Shown here: piece after piece, positions 26,951-37,010 of the stretch
How positions within the stretch are numbered: the stretch's first letter is position 1
How the letters are laid out: every line of letters begins with the position of its first letter
Assembly (NCBI RefSeq): GCF_015206895.1
Contig: NZ_JADEXU010000027.1
Span: 1-64,000 of the forward strand
Source: Nostoc sp. LEGE 12450
GTDB lineage: Bacteria; Cyanobacteriota; Cyanobacteriia; Cyanobacteriales; Nostocaceae
DNA: 64,000 nt
Direction of reading: 5' to 3'
The notes under the pieces: model-generated
What the model was told of the DNA's origin: nothing
What the model saw: the letters and a program-made list of their open reading frames with translations, nothing else
The model's database searches: none
Translations under genes and position numbers: made by a program

Positions 26951-28462
26951 TTAAAACTCCATTCGCTGATATTCAGCTACGGAGGATGCTGCGGGGCGTG
27001 CGCGCTGTCTGGCCCAATCTCTCAGAGCCGTTACTTGTTCTTGCATCGTTCGAGACAGCGGCAATGTTGCCTTCAGTGCAGCAATAATATCTAGTTGGGT
27101 GAACTCCCGATCTTGGGCAAAAGCTTCATACATTGCCGCAACGATCGCTTGTTCAACTTCTGCCCCAGAAAAACCATCAGACATCTTGGCTAGTTGCTCA
27201 AGATCGAATCTAGAGATGTCTTCACGGCGCTTGGTCAGATGAATATTAAAAATGTGTTGTCGTTCTTCCGGTGTTGGCAGATCGACAAAGAAAATTTCGT
27301 CAAAGCGTCCTTTCCTCAAGAACTCGCCAGGTAAGCGTTCTACTCTGTTGGCGGTTGCCATCACGAACACTGGTGATTTCTTATCTTGCATCCATGTTAG
27401 GAAAGAGCCGAAGATTCTGCTTGAAGTCCCCCCATCTGAATCAGAAGAACCTCCACTACCAGCAAAGGATTTATCCAATTCATCGATAAACAAAATCGCT
27501 GGAGAAATAGATTCTGCTGTTTTCAGGGCGTTCCGCAAGTTTGCTTCACTTCGTCCCACCATTGAGCCGTCGTAGACTCGGCCCATATCCAACCGCAACA
27601 GTGGTAAACCCCACAGCCGGGAAGTTGTTTTGGCAATTAATGACTTACCGCAACCGGGAACACCGAGAATTAACATCCCCTTTGGTTGAGGCAAACCATA
27701 CTCTCTCGCTCTCTCTGTGAAAGCGTTAGAACGTTGCTTGAGCCATCTTTTTAACTCTTCTAAACCACCTACAGCATCAATGGTTTCATCTTCTTCAATG
27801 TATTCTAAGATTCCATTGCGCCGAATTAGTTGTTTTTTCTCAGATAAAACGATATCTACTTCATCTTCCGTCAAACGCCCTGTAGTTACCTGCGCCTTTC
27901 GGTAGACTTTCTCAGCTTCATCTTTAGTTAGACCTAAAGCTGCTCTGAGAAGCTTTTCTCTGGCTTCTGTTGTCAACCGCCGACCACGATTTTGGTCTAC
28001 GTGCTGAGTCAGTACTTTATTTAACTCCGCCATATCTGGCAGTGTAAAATCGATAACAACAACTTCTTTTTCCAACTCTATTGGTACTTGTTGCATTGGA
28101 GACATCAAAATGATGTTCTTTTGCGTACCTTTAAAGCTAGCGATCGCATCACGTAACGATCTGTTTGTTGCAGGCGCATCAATAAAGGGGTGTAAATCTT
28201 TAAGAATAAATATACTCGGTTCTTTCTGCCGGATTATCCACTCAATCGCCGCCTCTGGAGACACGGTATTATGTTGGGTGACATTCCGGGGTTGACCATA
28301 CTCCACAATCCCGTGTGTCACTGTCCAAACAAATACTCGGCGCTGGGGCTTCAACAACTGGGCGATTGTGTAAACTGCTTGCTCGGCCCGCTCTTCCTCG
28401 GAGGTCACAAGGTAGATTAAAGGGTATTGAGCTTGAATTAGGATATTGAGCTCTTCTTTCAT
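26951..28462 (-). CDS. ycf46: AAA+ ATPase, Ycf46 family
   Basis: A 503-residue cytoplasmic AAA+ protein. An N-terminal domain (about 1-215, MKEELNILIQAQYPLIYLVT) is followed by the ATPase: Walker A GVPGCGKS (267-274), Walker B AILFIDELDK (322-331), an arginine-finger region (LRKGRFDEIFFVDLP) and a C-terminal sensor-2 helical part. Ycf46 is conserved in cyanobacteria and red-algal plastids; work in Synechocystis has linked it to regulation of inorganic carbon use. It lies between the RHH protein gene and ycf35 on the same strand. Confidence 0.92.
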   Translation of the reverse strand: MKEELNILIQAQYPLIYLVTSEEERAEQAVYTIAQLLKPQRRVFVWTVTHGIVEYGQPRNVTQHNTVSPEAAIEWIIRQKEPSIFILKDLHPFIDAPATNRSLRDAIASFKGTQKNIILMSPMQQVPIELEKEVVVIDFTLPDMAELNKVLTQHVDQNRGRRLTTEAREKLLRAALGLTKDEAEKVYRKAQVTTGRLTEDEVDIVLSEKKQLIRRNGILEYIEEDETIDAVGGLEELKRWLKQRSNAFTERAREYGLPQPKGMLILGVPGCGKSLIAKTTSRLWGLPLLRLDMGRVYDGSMVGRSEANLRNALKTAESISPAILFIDELDKSFAGSGGSSDSDGGTSSRIFGSFLTWMQDKKSPVFVMATANRVERLPGEFLRKGRFDEIFFVDLPTPEERQHIFNIHLTKRREDISRFDLEQLAKMSDGFSGAEVEQAIVAAMYEAFAQDREFTQLDIIAALKATLPLSRTMQEQVTALRDWARQRARPAASSVAEYQRMEF

Positions 28463-28558
28463 ACTTCGACCTACTTGAGACCTTATAGAGACAGTAGAGA
28501 CATTGCTTCTGGTAAAGACAACCGAATCATGAATGAATAATCCATAATTCCTATCTAT

Positions 28559-28912
28559 CTAGCAAGGAACTAACTCTTCCTCACCCTTGGGGTTGGTTTC
28601 ATCTCCATCCATCTCATCAATGGAAAGATGTTCTTGACCGACTACTCCTGGTTGATTGCCTAAAGTAACCAGTTCCCCATCACGTAAGACTAGTGAGCTA
28701 TCACAAGTTGGGCATGAATAAACTCTATGAGTCCGCCCAAAAGAAGAATCTTCTAATTCGTCAACTAATTCTTGATTAGATAGGTAAAAACCAAGGGCGC
28801 GTTCGGCAAGTTCTGACATTGGTTCGGAATCGACTGCTGAACGAATCTTCAGTTTTCTGTGCAACTCTGGCGATAAATACAAAGTGACCTTTTGCTTAGT
28901 TTGCGTTTGCAT
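28559..28912 (-). CDS. Ribbon-helix-helix protein with CxxC motif
   Basis: A 117-residue protein. The N-terminal 45 residues (KVTLYLSPELHRKLKIRSAV) have the CopG/Arc ribbon-helix-helix pattern for DNA binding. YSCPTCDSSL at about 66-75 has one CxxC pair that might bind metal by dimer formation, and the tail is very acidic. It is 96 bases upstream of ycf46 on the same strand and may regulate or accompany it; function is not known. Confidence 0.75.
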   Translation of the reverse strand: MQTQTKQKVTLYLSPELHRKLKIRSAVDSEPMSELAERALGFYLSNQELVDELEDSSFGRTHRVYSCPTCDSSLVLRDGELVTLGNQPGVVGQEHLSIDEMDGDETNPKGEEELVPC

Positions 28913-29156
28913 ATAACTCTTTAACGGTCTTACCCGGGTATGTATATCAACTTATCGGTTCTTCTATTGGTTGTCAAGACAGCAAAACGTTTTAACGCCA
29001 CTTTTGTTACATTTGTTAACATCAGAAGCTGAAATGCTGTTTATTGAGTGATAAATCCCTCACACAAACCTCTTCGAAGTTAATCAGGGCTTAGGATGCA
29101 AATCCTGAAACCTCAATGGCAATTAGCGATCGCTAATTAATGATTCCCTAACTGGC

Positions 29157-29945
29157 TTACTTTTTAACTATTTGGAGCGTAAGCGGATTAAAGTTGAACA
29201 CTTTTCCGGTTGTAAACAACTGATATCCACAAGAGATGCCAGCGAATGACAGCAGTAGAGAAAAAAGTGACACTGAACCGATTACAACACCACTGGCAAT
29301 GAATAGAGCAATTCCGATGCCAATCAACACCCATCCTAGTTTGCGATTATCGCGTCCACCCCAATTTAGAGCTACTACACCTCCCATACACAGCAAAATT
29401 CCAGGTGTGCTGCGTAAGTAGACACTCACATAAAGACTTGTACTTAAAAATGTAATGCCTGCGAGGATTAGTCCTAAACCAATAAGCTTGCTAGCAAGAA
29501 TTACTTGTTCCTCTTCTTTACTAGTGGTAGGCACTGTAATTTTCGTGGGTGCGGAATTTGGTGTAGGATTTTTGGCGGTAGATGCAGAGTGTTGCTGCAC
29601 CCTAAACATAAAAGTTATTTTGTCTCCTTGTCCAAAGGAAACTCTGTCTCCTACATGTAGTGGGCAAAAAACTTGAGGTTTAAGTTTCGCACCGTTAATG
29701 TATGTGCCATTAGAACTGCCCAAATCGGTAATATGGTATTCATCGCCATTCACCCAAATTTGCGCGTGGATGCGAGATGCCACATCCGAATCTGGTAAGC
29801 CAGAAATATCAATATCTGGTGGTTTTTGCTCGTTTGGCTTACCGATGCAAATTACAGAAAGATTTGCTGGAAATTGCAAGGATGTGTTGGTTTGGAAGTG
29901 AAAAAGCTCTAAAGTTACCTCGGCTGTCTTAGATGGACTGTACAT
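29157..29945 (-). CDS. FHA-domain membrane protein
   Basis: A 262-residue protein. Residues 28-113 form an FHA phosphothreonine-binding domain with the expected GKP...SRIHAQI and GSSNGTYING signatures. A Ser/Thr/Pro linker (about 115-145) leads to membrane segments at about 152-173, 181-196, 203-222 and 226-246. FHA domains read Ser/Thr kinase signals; tethered to the membrane here, it probably recruits a phosphoprotein. It is a stand-alone leftward gene divergent from the lipoprotein gene. Confidence 0.87.
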   Translation of the reverse strand: MYSPSKTAEVTLELFHFQTNTSLQFPANLSVICIGKPNEQKPPDIDISGLPDSDVASRIHAQIWVNGDEYHITDLGSSNGTYINGAKLKPQVFCPLHVGDRVSFGQGDKITFMFRVQQHSASTAKNPTPNSAPTKITVPTTSKEEEQVILASKLIGLGLILAGITFLSTSLYVSVYLRSTPGILLCMGGVVALNWGGRDNRKLGWVLIGIGIALFIASGVVIGSVSLFSLLLSFAGISCGYQLFTTGKVFNFNPLTLQIVKK

Positions 29946-30119
29946 AAATTGTGTGATAAAGCACCTTTTATAAGCTTCTCTACTGAGAGCTAAAAAGAGA
30001 ATGGTAAATATCCTGAAAGAATATTTAATTTTTAATGAGCGCTCTTTCAGTGCAAGGTATTGATCTGAGTTTCTGGTATTTCTATAAAATCAGTGACTTT
30101 GGCAAAATGTGTAATGTAA

Positions 30120-30650
30120 ATGGCTACTGCGAATAAAATCTGTAGTTTGGGGCGAAGAACTTATCGGTTTGCTGCCAGCGTTAGCGGGGTTATTGCCCTG
30201 TTAATAATTATTTGGGGTTGTACTGCAAATGATTTTAACGCTGGAGCGATCGCATGGAAAACTTATAGCAACTCCCGTTATGGCTTTGAATTTCCATATC
30301 CGAGTAACTGGACTTCTTCAGCAGGCCCAGCAAATGGTGATGGAATTGCCTTTATTTCGCCCCAAAACAAAACGGTGGAAATTCGAGGGTGGGCAAGTCA
30401 GCAGTTACTGAATTCGATTGTTACAGAGCAAGAGCCAGTGAAAAAGATCAAACCCAACTTTCAAACCGCCCAAGGAGTATCTGGGGTGCTAGTTGTAGAA
30501 GTTGACCAAGGAGTAGGTTCTATGACACTGACACTAACTCAGGATCAAGTGAAATACTTTTGGCAGGGACGAAGCAAAAGCCAAGAATTTCAAGATTACT
30601 ATCGTTTGTTTTATTACATTGCCCAGCAGTATCGAATTTCAAAGTCTTAA
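30120..30650 (+). CDS. Putative lipoprotein, PsbP-like
   Basis: A 176-residue protein. The N-terminus is basic, then hydrophobic (about 17-35), ending in IIWGCTAN, a lipobox-like site with Cys at about 34. The mature part has NSRYGFEFPYPSNW, the kind of motif seen in PsbP/MOG1-like folds, and ends as a small beta-rich domain. A membrane-anchored periplasmic or lumenal protein is likely. The CPBP protease gene follows 133 bases later on the same strand. Confidence 0.68.
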   Translation: MATANKICSLGRRTYRFAASVSGVIALLIIIWGCTANDFNAGAIAWKTYSNSRYGFEFPYPSNWTSSAGPANGDGIAFISPQNKTVEIRGWASQQLLNSIVTEQEPVKKIKPNFQTAQGVSGVLVVEVDQGVGSMTLTLTQDQVKYFWQGRSKSQEFQDYYRLFYYIAQQYRISKS

Positions 30651-30783
30651 GTTAGGACTGGAGTTTCTTTAGCGATGCCAAACTTAAAACCTTTATATTG
30701 ATGATATTTATCCACCTCTGACTTTTTCTTGCGATAATTCCCAAGGGGGACGCGCTCTCCACTGGTTAGTCAAAGGGGGATAG

Positions 30784-32358
30784 ATGACATTCAAGCGGTT
30801 GGTTTTAATTTTTGTGCTAACGCCGATAGCAGTTCTGTTGGCAGTTTCGGCTTTATTCGGTAGTTGGCAAGAACCCCAGTTCCAAAGTCGCCTGGAACTG
30901 TACCAAACCAATATTGCTTTGCAGGCCCAAGCTTGGCAATCAGAAGATAGCGGTGATGATAATCTTCAAGGGATTCGGGAAGCGATACTTGGTGAGCAAC
31001 CCCTAGAAAGCGCCACAAAGCAATATCAGGAGGCACGTCAGTCAGTTCAAGCGAATTTGGACAAAGTTAACAATAAGCTTGCACAATTACGCTCTCAATC
31101 TGAAATAACTCCCACACCTCCTAAACCTCTACCTGAAGTTCCTCCGACCGCTAAAACCTCTAAACAAGGAAAGCAACAGTTACAGCAGTCCCTAAAGCAA
31201 TTACAAAAATTACTGGCTGAATTAGACCTGCGCCTGGGAATTTTACAAGCACAGCAAGGACAGACGGATACAGCCCTGAAAACTTGGAGCGAATTACAAC
31301 AACGCTCAGATATCAATCCAGAGTTTGGAGAAACCGCAGCTGTATTGAGTGGACTGTGGAGTAATCCTCCCCGTCTGCTCCAAAATGCTCAAGAACGGAT
31401 TCAAAAAAATTTAGAAGGTTGGTTTCGCTCTACTGCTTTGGTTCAGCTATACCAACTCCAACAACGACAAGACGCTTTATTAGCAGTAAAAGCTACACAA
31501 AAAGAAACTGCTGCTCAAGCGGTGTTGAAACTAGCGGTTATTGGTACTATTCCTACCTTGGCGGCTTTAATTGGTCTAATATTGCTGATTTTATTATTTG
31601 CTCAACGCTTGTTGAAAGGAAAAGCCTCGTTACTAGCTCAAAATGCTGATATTCCTTGGTCAACGCCTTGGGATGGTGAAACGGTTTTGCAGGTTTTTAT
31701 TGTCGGCTTTTTCTTTATGGGGCAAATTTTTGTGCCCTTGGTGATATCGGTGCTACCCATTCCGCGCCCTATTATTGATGTGCGACTTCAGGCATTTTCT
31801 GTTTTGGTTAGTTACCTATTGGTAGCATTAGGTGCGCTGTTAGTGCTGTATTTCTCTCTCAAGCCATTTTTTCCGTTACCGGAATTTTGGTTCCGCTTCC
31901 GTTTTCAAAATAACTGGTTTCTGTGGGGACTGGGCGGCTATTGTACGGCTTTACCTATAGTTGTGATGGTATCTTTAATCAATCAACAGCTATGGCAAGG
32001 GCAGGGTGGTAGTAACCCCCTGCTGCAACTGGCCCTAGAAAGCCAAGATGGGGTAGCACTTGGTATATTTTTCTTTACAGCAGCGATCGCAGCTCCATTT
32101 TTTGAAGAAATTCTGTTTCGCGGCTTTTTATTACCTTCTCTAACGCGTTACTTACCCGTGTGGGGATCGATTATAATCAGTAGTTTGTTGTTTGCGATCG
32201 CTCACCTCAGCTTGTCGGAAATTCTTCCCCTCACTGCCTTGGGGATCGTTTTAGGGGTAGTTTATACGCGATCGCGCAACCTCCTTGCTCCTATGCTCCT
32301 ACACAGCCTTTGGAATAGTGGTACATTATTAAGCCTGTTTGTTTTAGGTAGTAATTAA
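30784..32358 (+). CDS. CPBP family intramembrane endopeptidase
   Basis: A 524-residue protein. An N-terminal anchor (about 5-25) and a long Gln-rich coiled-coil region (about 30-240) precede at least eight membrane helices. The CPBP (ABI/CAAX) protease motifs are all present: FFEEILFRGF (439-448) with the catalytic Glu pair, FAIAH with His474 and LLHSLWN with His507 and Asn511. These enzymes cleave within membranes; some process peptides or confer self-immunity. Cyanobacterial members with a coiled-coil N-terminal region have no known substrate. Confidence 0.93.
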   Translation: MTFKRLVLIFVLTPIAVLLAVSALFGSWQEPQFQSRLELYQTNIALQAQAWQSEDSGDDNLQGIREAILGEQPLESATKQYQEARQSVQANLDKVNNKLAQLRSQSEITPTPPKPLPEVPPTAKTSKQGKQQLQQSLKQLQKLLAELDLRLGILQAQQGQTDTALKTWSELQQRSDINPEFGETAAVLSGLWSNPPRLLQNAQERIQKNLEGWFRSTALVQLYQLQQRQDALLAVKATQKETAAQAVLKLAVIGTIPTLAALIGLILLILLFAQRLLKGKASLLAQNADIPWSTPWDGETVLQVFIVGFFFMGQIFVPLVISVLPIPRPIIDVRLQAFSVLVSYLLVALGALLVLYFSLKPFFPLPEFWFRFRFQNNWFLWGLGGYCTALPIVVMVSLINQQLWQGQGGSNPLLQLALESQDGVALGIFFFTAAIAAPFFEEILFRGFLLPSLTRYLPVWGSIIISSLLFAIAHLSLSEILPLTALGIVLGVVYTRSRNLLAPMLLHSLWNSGTLLSLFVLGSN

Positions 32359-32964
32359 TACTTATATTGCACTGTTGCTAAAAATGTAAATATCTGATTT
32401 TATCTGCTTATGTAAGAACAATTTACTGGTTATAATTGGTTACAAGCATAAATACTAGCTGAAAAGCCAATTCAAATAATGCTGTTAACATAGACAACAA
32501 AATATCTAGTTAAGCATTTATTTTTATCCGGGTGATTTTAGCCAATAACTGAATCTTGTCATTGGTGCAATGGCGTTTCACTACCAGTGAAAGCGCTCAT
32601 AAAAAAACCCGGAAATAATACTGATGTACTTGTAAAAAGTGGTATATCAGTTTTTGATGATTATTCAGATTTATTTTTCTCAAGACCAAATGTCTTACTT
32701 GAAAATGTGCAAAACTTCTGCAACAGAGTTTGCAGTCGTCCAATCCACCAAAATTTATTAAGGAGCGCCAGATTTTCAAGCTATGCCGCAAGACATTTTA
32801 GCGTCTCCTCTAGAACAGAAGCACGCTGATTTTAGTCATTTTGGGGCCTACTTGTACTGAAAAAATTAAAAATCTATTTATTAAGCAAGTAAATCTATTT
32901 GCTTTGATTACAATAAAGACTTTATTTTTATATCTCATTTACTTATCAAGGAGCAGCATTTAAT
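32359..32964. other. Intergenic region, 606 bases
   Basis: AT-rich spacer. A 80-codon + frame at 32587-32829 is open but has no motif, poor composition and no clear ribosome binding site, so it is not called. CAAGGAGCAGC just before 32965 is the ribosome binding site of the first TM2 gene. Confidence 0.45.
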
Positions 32965-33240
32965 ATGTCAAATCTCAACCCCAGTCACCCTACCAAACAA
33001 CTTCTAGCTGGTTACTGTGGCATTATCCTTGGAGGATTTGGGGTTCATAAATTTATTCTAGGATACGCTCCAGAAGGCTTTATCATGTTGGTAGTTTCTG
33101 TAGTAGCGGGTTCTTTCACCTACGGCATTGCCTTGTTAATTATGCAACTCGTAGGTTTAATAGAAGGCATGATCTATTTGAATAAGTCCCCTGAAGAATT
33201 TGTAAATACCTACTTTGTGAATAAGCAGGGCTGGTTCTAA
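32965..33240 (+). CDS. TM2 domain protein (first of two)
   Basis: A 91-residue protein with a TM2 domain: KQLLAGYCGIILGGFGVHKF, then LGYAPEGFIMLV and a second helix ending VGLIEGMIYL. The two helices joined by a short Asp/Gly loop define the family, whose function in bacteria is unknown. AAGGAG lies eleven bases before the ATG. The C-terminus NTYFVNKQGWF is nearly repeated in the next gene, so the pair arose by local duplication. Confidence 0.87.
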   Translation: MSNLNPSHPTKQLLAGYCGIILGGFGVHKFILGYAPEGFIMLVVSVVAGSFTYGIALLIMQLVGLIEGMIYLNKSPEEFVNTYFVNKQGWF

Positions 33241-33585
33241 AAACTTAGATTTCCCATTTGGGTTGCTCTGTAAAGTTATATATCTTGAGTGTATCTTTAG
33301 AATAAGTTAGTGCTGACGCAAAACTACAACTTTTAGGGGCAATACCCTGTGGGAAAAGTTTTGCATCTACATGAAAACAAGGGTTTCGGCTAGTGTTTGC
33401 GTAAGTTCTATAAGTTTGTTAATACTGGATTTCCGAATTTGTTTTCAGTAATACTTAGTGCTTATTTGTCTCCTGAACTAGATTAAATCTGACAATTTAT
33501 TACTAATGAGAGATATGTAGATGCTAAGTAAGAATAATTACATTAACATTGGGGATGTCATTTATAGCTGAGGAGTATTCTCATA
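33241..33585. other. Intergenic region, 345 bases, with an inverted-repeat element
   Basis: About 33314-33409 is bracketed by GACGCAAAACTACAAC and TTTGCGTAAGTTCT, a looser copy of the MITE-like family at 15466. No gene is visible. GAGGAG before 33586 is the ribosome binding site of the second TM2 gene. Confidence 0.5.
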
Positions 33586-33852
33586 ATGTCTAATGTCAAC
33601 CCCAGTGATGCTAGCAGCAAAAAAATTGCTGCTGGTATTTGCGCTATCTTGTTAGGAGCTTTAGGTATTCATAAGTTTATTCTTGGTTACACTACTCAAG
33701 GTCTAATCATGCTGCTCGTTACCATACTCACATTTGGTTTGGGTGGAGCAGTGATGGGGATTGTCGGTTTGGTTGAAGGTATCATTTACTTAACCAAGAC
33801 TGATGAAGAATTCCTCAATACTTACATTGTCGAAAAGAAAGGCTGGTTTTAA
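33586..33852 (+). CDS. TM2 domain protein (second of two)
   Basis: An 88-residue paralogue of the gene at 32965: MSNVNPSDASSKKIAAGICA, LGIHKFILGYTTQGLIMLLV, then VGLVEGIIYLTKTDEEFLNT and IVEKKGWF. Two membrane helices, TM2 family. The strong similarity at both ends and in the loop shows tandem duplication. Its 3' end overlaps the upstream-most possible start of the DUF2752 gene. Confidence 0.88.
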   Translation: MSNVNPSDASSKKIAAGICAILLGALGIHKFILGYTTQGLIMLLVTILTFGLGGAVMGIVGLVEGIIYLTKTDEEFLNTYIVEKKGWF

Positions 33853-34153
33853 CTCCCTCCATCTAAAATTGTTTTTGCCGTTTGAATTATCTCCTTATCC
33901 TTTGTCATACGAAGGGAAATTAGTTCGGTGGGGTTTACTAGGATTCTCCTGTACACCCCTACTTGCTACTTATTTTTATCACCAAGGTTATAGAGTAGGA
34001 TTCTTAGTTTGTCCTATCCAGCATTTAATTGGAATTCCATGTCCAACTTGTGGGATGACTCGCTCCTTTATGGCTATTTCCCAAGGCAATTTGGTTGCAG
34101 CACTGGCAGAAAATTTATCAACTCTCCCTTGGGTAAACTTCTTTCTTGAGTAA
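33803..34153 (+). CDS. DUF2752 family protein, possibly shortened
   Basis: Up to 116 residues. The DUF2752 signature IPCPTCGMTRSFMAISQGNL is clear, preceded by a membrane helix. An ATG start at 33803 would overlap the TM2 gene by 50 bases and has no good ribosome binding site; a TTG at 33869 (LFLPFELSPYPLSYEG) is an alternative and removes the overlap. Family members usually continue with another helix pair after this point, whereas here the frame stops at WVNFFLE, so the gene may be truncated. The next small gene encodes a helix pair that could once have belonged to it. Confidence 0.72.
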   Translation: MKNSSILTLSKRKAGFNSLHLKLFLPFELSPYPLSYEGKLVRWGLLGFSCTPLLATYFYHQGYRVGFLVCPIQHLIGIPCPTCGMTRSFMAISQGNLVAALAENLSTLPWVNFFLE

Positions 34154-34223
34154 CTATTCATGAAAGCTATTGTGTATTCTGTGCAGATTTCTAGGTATAA
34201 CTAGAGCTTTTTGTTAAAAAATT

Positions 34224-34418
34224 ATGAATCCTACTGCTATGCTAACCATCAAACGTAAACAGATGATCTGGATACTGTTCTTGTTGTTGGGCTTTGGCTA
34301 TTTCAGCGCCATGTCTAATTTGGAAATTCACAATTTTTGGAAAAGCCTGATTGTCCTGATGCCAATGCAGGTTGCAGCTATTATTTATGTGACTTATCTA
34401 CGCTGGAGTCGTCAGTGA
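34224..34418 (+). CDS. Small two-helix membrane protein
   Basis: A 64-residue protein with two hydrophobic segments (about 13-30 and 40-58) and a basic end. It follows the DUF2752 gene on the same strand after 70 bases. It may be a separate small protein or the detached C-terminal part of DUF2752; I cannot tell which. Confidence 0.45.
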   Translation: MNPTAMLTIKRKQMIWILFLLLGFGYFSAMSNLEIHNFWKSLIVLMPMQVAAIIYVTYLRWSRQ

Positions 34419-34553
34419 CCCTTAGCGAAGTACGATAAATTAAGAAATTTAACAGGGTTGACATACAGTCGTAGTTCCATATTTAGCCTACGCTCAAATT
34501 AGAGACGCTTTTATTCAGGCGTTGAATTTCTGTAGCGAATCTAAACACTTGCC

Positions 34554-37010
34554 ATGCAACTTGTCCCAAAAACTAAGCTAGCCCCAGAACTTGACCCAAT
34601 CTTAGAGAAAATTATTCTCGATGTTGGAGGTATGAAGTGTGCTGGGTGTGTGAACGCGGTAGAACGACAGCTAACCCAACATCCAGGAGTCAAGAGTGCC
34701 TGTGTGAACCTGGCCACAGAGGTAGCAGTTGTAGAGTCAGAAACTGGTGCGGTAGATGCAGATGCACTAGCAGAGAGATTAACAGCCGTTGGATTTCCAA
34801 CTCAACCCCGAAAAGCTAGGGGCACAGTAGCAGGCGAAATATCTAACTTACCAGATCCAGCAGAACGACAACGCCGAGAAATGCGGTCTTCTGTGAGGCA
34901 GTTGGCGATCGCTGCAATGTTGCTGTTATTGTCGGGAAGTGGACATTTTGGTAATCTTGGTAGCTCAGTGCTGCCACTGTTAAATAACATCTGGTTTCAC
35001 TGTGGATTGGCTACAGTGGCGCTATTAATTCCCGGTCGCCCGATTTTAGTAGATGGCTGGCTAGGCTGGCGGCGAAATGCGCCTAACATGAACACCCTGA
35101 TAGGATTGGGAACGCTGACAGCCTACATTGCTAGTTTAGTAGCACTACTCTTTCCCCAAATGGGTTGGGAGTGCTTCTTTGACGAACCAGTAATGATGCT
35201 GGGCTTTATTCTTTTGGGAAGAACATTAGAGCAACAAGCTAGAGGTCGCGCTGCTGCTGCATTTAGGAAATTGCTAGCACTCCAGCCACAAGTAGCGCGA
35301 TTGATTGCCAACCCAGAAAAAGGAGGAGTGGGATCTTCTAGTGTAGAGATTCCTGCCGAACAGGTGCGGGTTGGTGAATGGTTACAGGTGCTGCCAGGCG
35401 ATAAAATTCCTGTCGATGGTGAAGTGGTGCTTGGTCAAACAACGGTCGATGAATCCATGTTGACTGGGGAAGCCGTGCCAGTAATTAAGCAACCGGGAGA
35501 TTCGGTGACAGGGGGTACACTAAACCAGTCAGGAGCGATCGCTATTCAGACAACCCGGACTGGAAGTGATACAACTCTAGCTCAAATTGTTGCTTTAGTA
35601 GAAGCTGCCCAAACTCGAAAAGCTCCAGTACAAAAATTAGCCGATACAGTCGCTGGTTACTTTACATACGGGGTACTAACAGCATCTTTATTAACATTTG
35701 TCTTTTGGTACTTTTTCGGCACTCATATTTGGACTGATATCACCATGTCTGGTGAGATGGAGATGATGAGCCACGCTACACATCAAGCTCCCCACTCCCC
35801 TTTATTAATTAGTTTAAAACTAGCGATCGCTGTTATGGTAGTCGCCTGTCCCTGTGCATTAGGACTTGCTACCCCAACAGCTATTCTTGTTGGGACTGCT
35901 ATGGGCGCAGAACGAGGTTTATTAATCAAAGGCGGCGACGTTTTAGAAAAAGTACACCAGTTAGACACCGTAGTATTTGATAAAACTGGTACTCTGACCA
36001 CAGGTCATCCCATCGTTACAGATTGTCTGTTAATCGAGCAATTGGGAACTGGGGAAGAGGCAGAGAATAACAGCCCAATTCTCAATGCCCAATCCTTAAT
36101 CCAACTAGCAACAGCCGTAGAAAGCGGTACTCACCACCCTCTAGCAAAAGCGATTCAGCAAGAAGCACAGAAACAACAGTTATCTATTCCAGAAGCTGTG
36201 GACTTTCACACGGAACCAGGATTAGGAGTGTCTGCTGTGGTAGAGAACACAGTTGTACTGTTGGGTAACTGGGATTGGTTGAGTTGGCACGGTATTTCAA
36301 TTAGTGAAACTGCACAACAGGTAGCACAGGATTTGGCAACAGATGGTAAAACAGTCGTTTGTGTAGCAGTTGGGGGAACTCTAGCCGGACTAATTGCTGT
36401 TTCTGATACTCTCAGACCAGATGCCCAATCCACTGTAGACAAATTGCGTCAGATGGGATTACGGGTAATGTTGCTCAGTGGCGATCGCCCAGAAGCAGCT
36501 AGCGCCATAGCCAAACAATTAGGATTAGATAGTGCTGATGTCATAGCAGGTGTTCCCCCAGCGAAAAAAGCAGCTGCAATCAAGTCTTTACAACAAGCAG
36601 GGACAAAAGGAACTCCTAACTCCTCACCCACTACTACCCGCTCAGTAGTCGCAATGGTAGGAGATGGAATCAATGATGCTCCAGCTTTATCCCAAGCAGA
36701 TGTAGGAATTGCTTTGCACTCCGGGACAGATGTGGCAATGGAAACTGCTGAAATTGTCTTAATGCGCGATCGCTTAAACGATGTAGTCGAATCTATTCAG
36801 CTTAGTCGCGCCACCTTCAACAAAATCCGCCAAAATTTATTCTGGGCTTTTGCATATAATACAGTTGGCATTCCTTTAGCAGCAGGTGTTTTGTTCCCTA
36901 GTCTGGGTTTTGTCCTTAACCCATCTGGTGCTGCTGCATTAATGGCTTTTAGCTCTGTTAGCGTCGTCACAAACTCAATATTATTAAGGCGATTAGCTCG
37001 TCACTCGTAG
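34554..37010 (+). CDS. ctaA: Copper-transporting P1B-type ATPase (CtaA-like)
   Basis: An 818-residue P-type ATPase. An N-terminal heavy-metal-associated domain has [15 protein letters not shown] with the Cys29/Cys32 pair. Eight membrane helices surround the metal site CPC (Cys431, Cys433), the phosphorylation motif DKTGTLT (Asp476) and the hinge [10 protein letters not shown]. The [12 protein letters not shown] form of the HMA motif matches CtaA, the plasma-membrane copper importer that feeds plastocyanin and cytochrome oxidase, rather than PacS. Two low-complexity stretches (around residues 505-520 and 684-698, [12 protein letters not shown]) resemble inserted heptamer repeats in the nucleotide-binding domain. 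Confidence 0.9.
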   Translation: MQLVPKTKLAPELDPILEKIILDVGGMKCAGCVNAVERQLTQHPGVKSACVNLATEVAVVESETGAVDADALAERLTAVGFPTQPRKARGTVAGEISNLPDPAERQRREMRSSVRQLAIAAMLLLLSGSGHFGNLGSSVLPLLNNIWFHCGLATVALLIPGRPILVDGWLGWRRNAPNMNTLIGLGTLTAYIASLVALLFPQMGWECFFDEPVMMLGFILLGRTLEQQARGRAAAAFRKLLALQPQVARLIANPEKGGVGSSSVEIPAEQVRVGEWLQVLPGDKIPVDGEVVLGQTTVDESMLTGEAVPVIKQPGDSVTGGTLNQSGAIAIQTTRTGSDTTLAQIVALVEAAQTRKAPVQKLADTVAGYFTYGVLTASLLTFVFWYFFGTHIWTDITMSGEMEMMSHATHQAPHSPLLISLKLAIAVMVVACPCALGLATPTAILVGTAMGAERGLLIKGGDVLEKVHQLDTVVFDKTGTLTTGHPIVTDCLLIEQLGTGEEAENNSPILNAQSLIQLATAVESGTHHPLAKAIQQEAQKQQLSIPEAVDFHTEPGLGVSAVVENTVVLLGNWDWLSWHGISISETAQQVAQDLATDGKTVVCVAVGGTLAGLIAVSDTLRPDAQSTVDKLRQMGLRVMLLSGDRPEAASAIAKQLGLDSADVIAGVPPAKKAAAIKSLQQAGTKGTPNSSPTTTRSVVAMVGDGINDAPALSQADVGIALHSGTDVAMETAEIVLMRDRLNDVVESIQLSRATFNKIRQNLFWAFAYNTVGIPLAAGVLFPSLGFVLNPSGAAALMAFSSVSVVTNSILLRRLARHS

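Noticed and set aside
32587-32829. 80-codon plus-strand frame
   Set aside because: No motif, no ribosome binding site and unlikely composition; it lies in AT-rich spacer.
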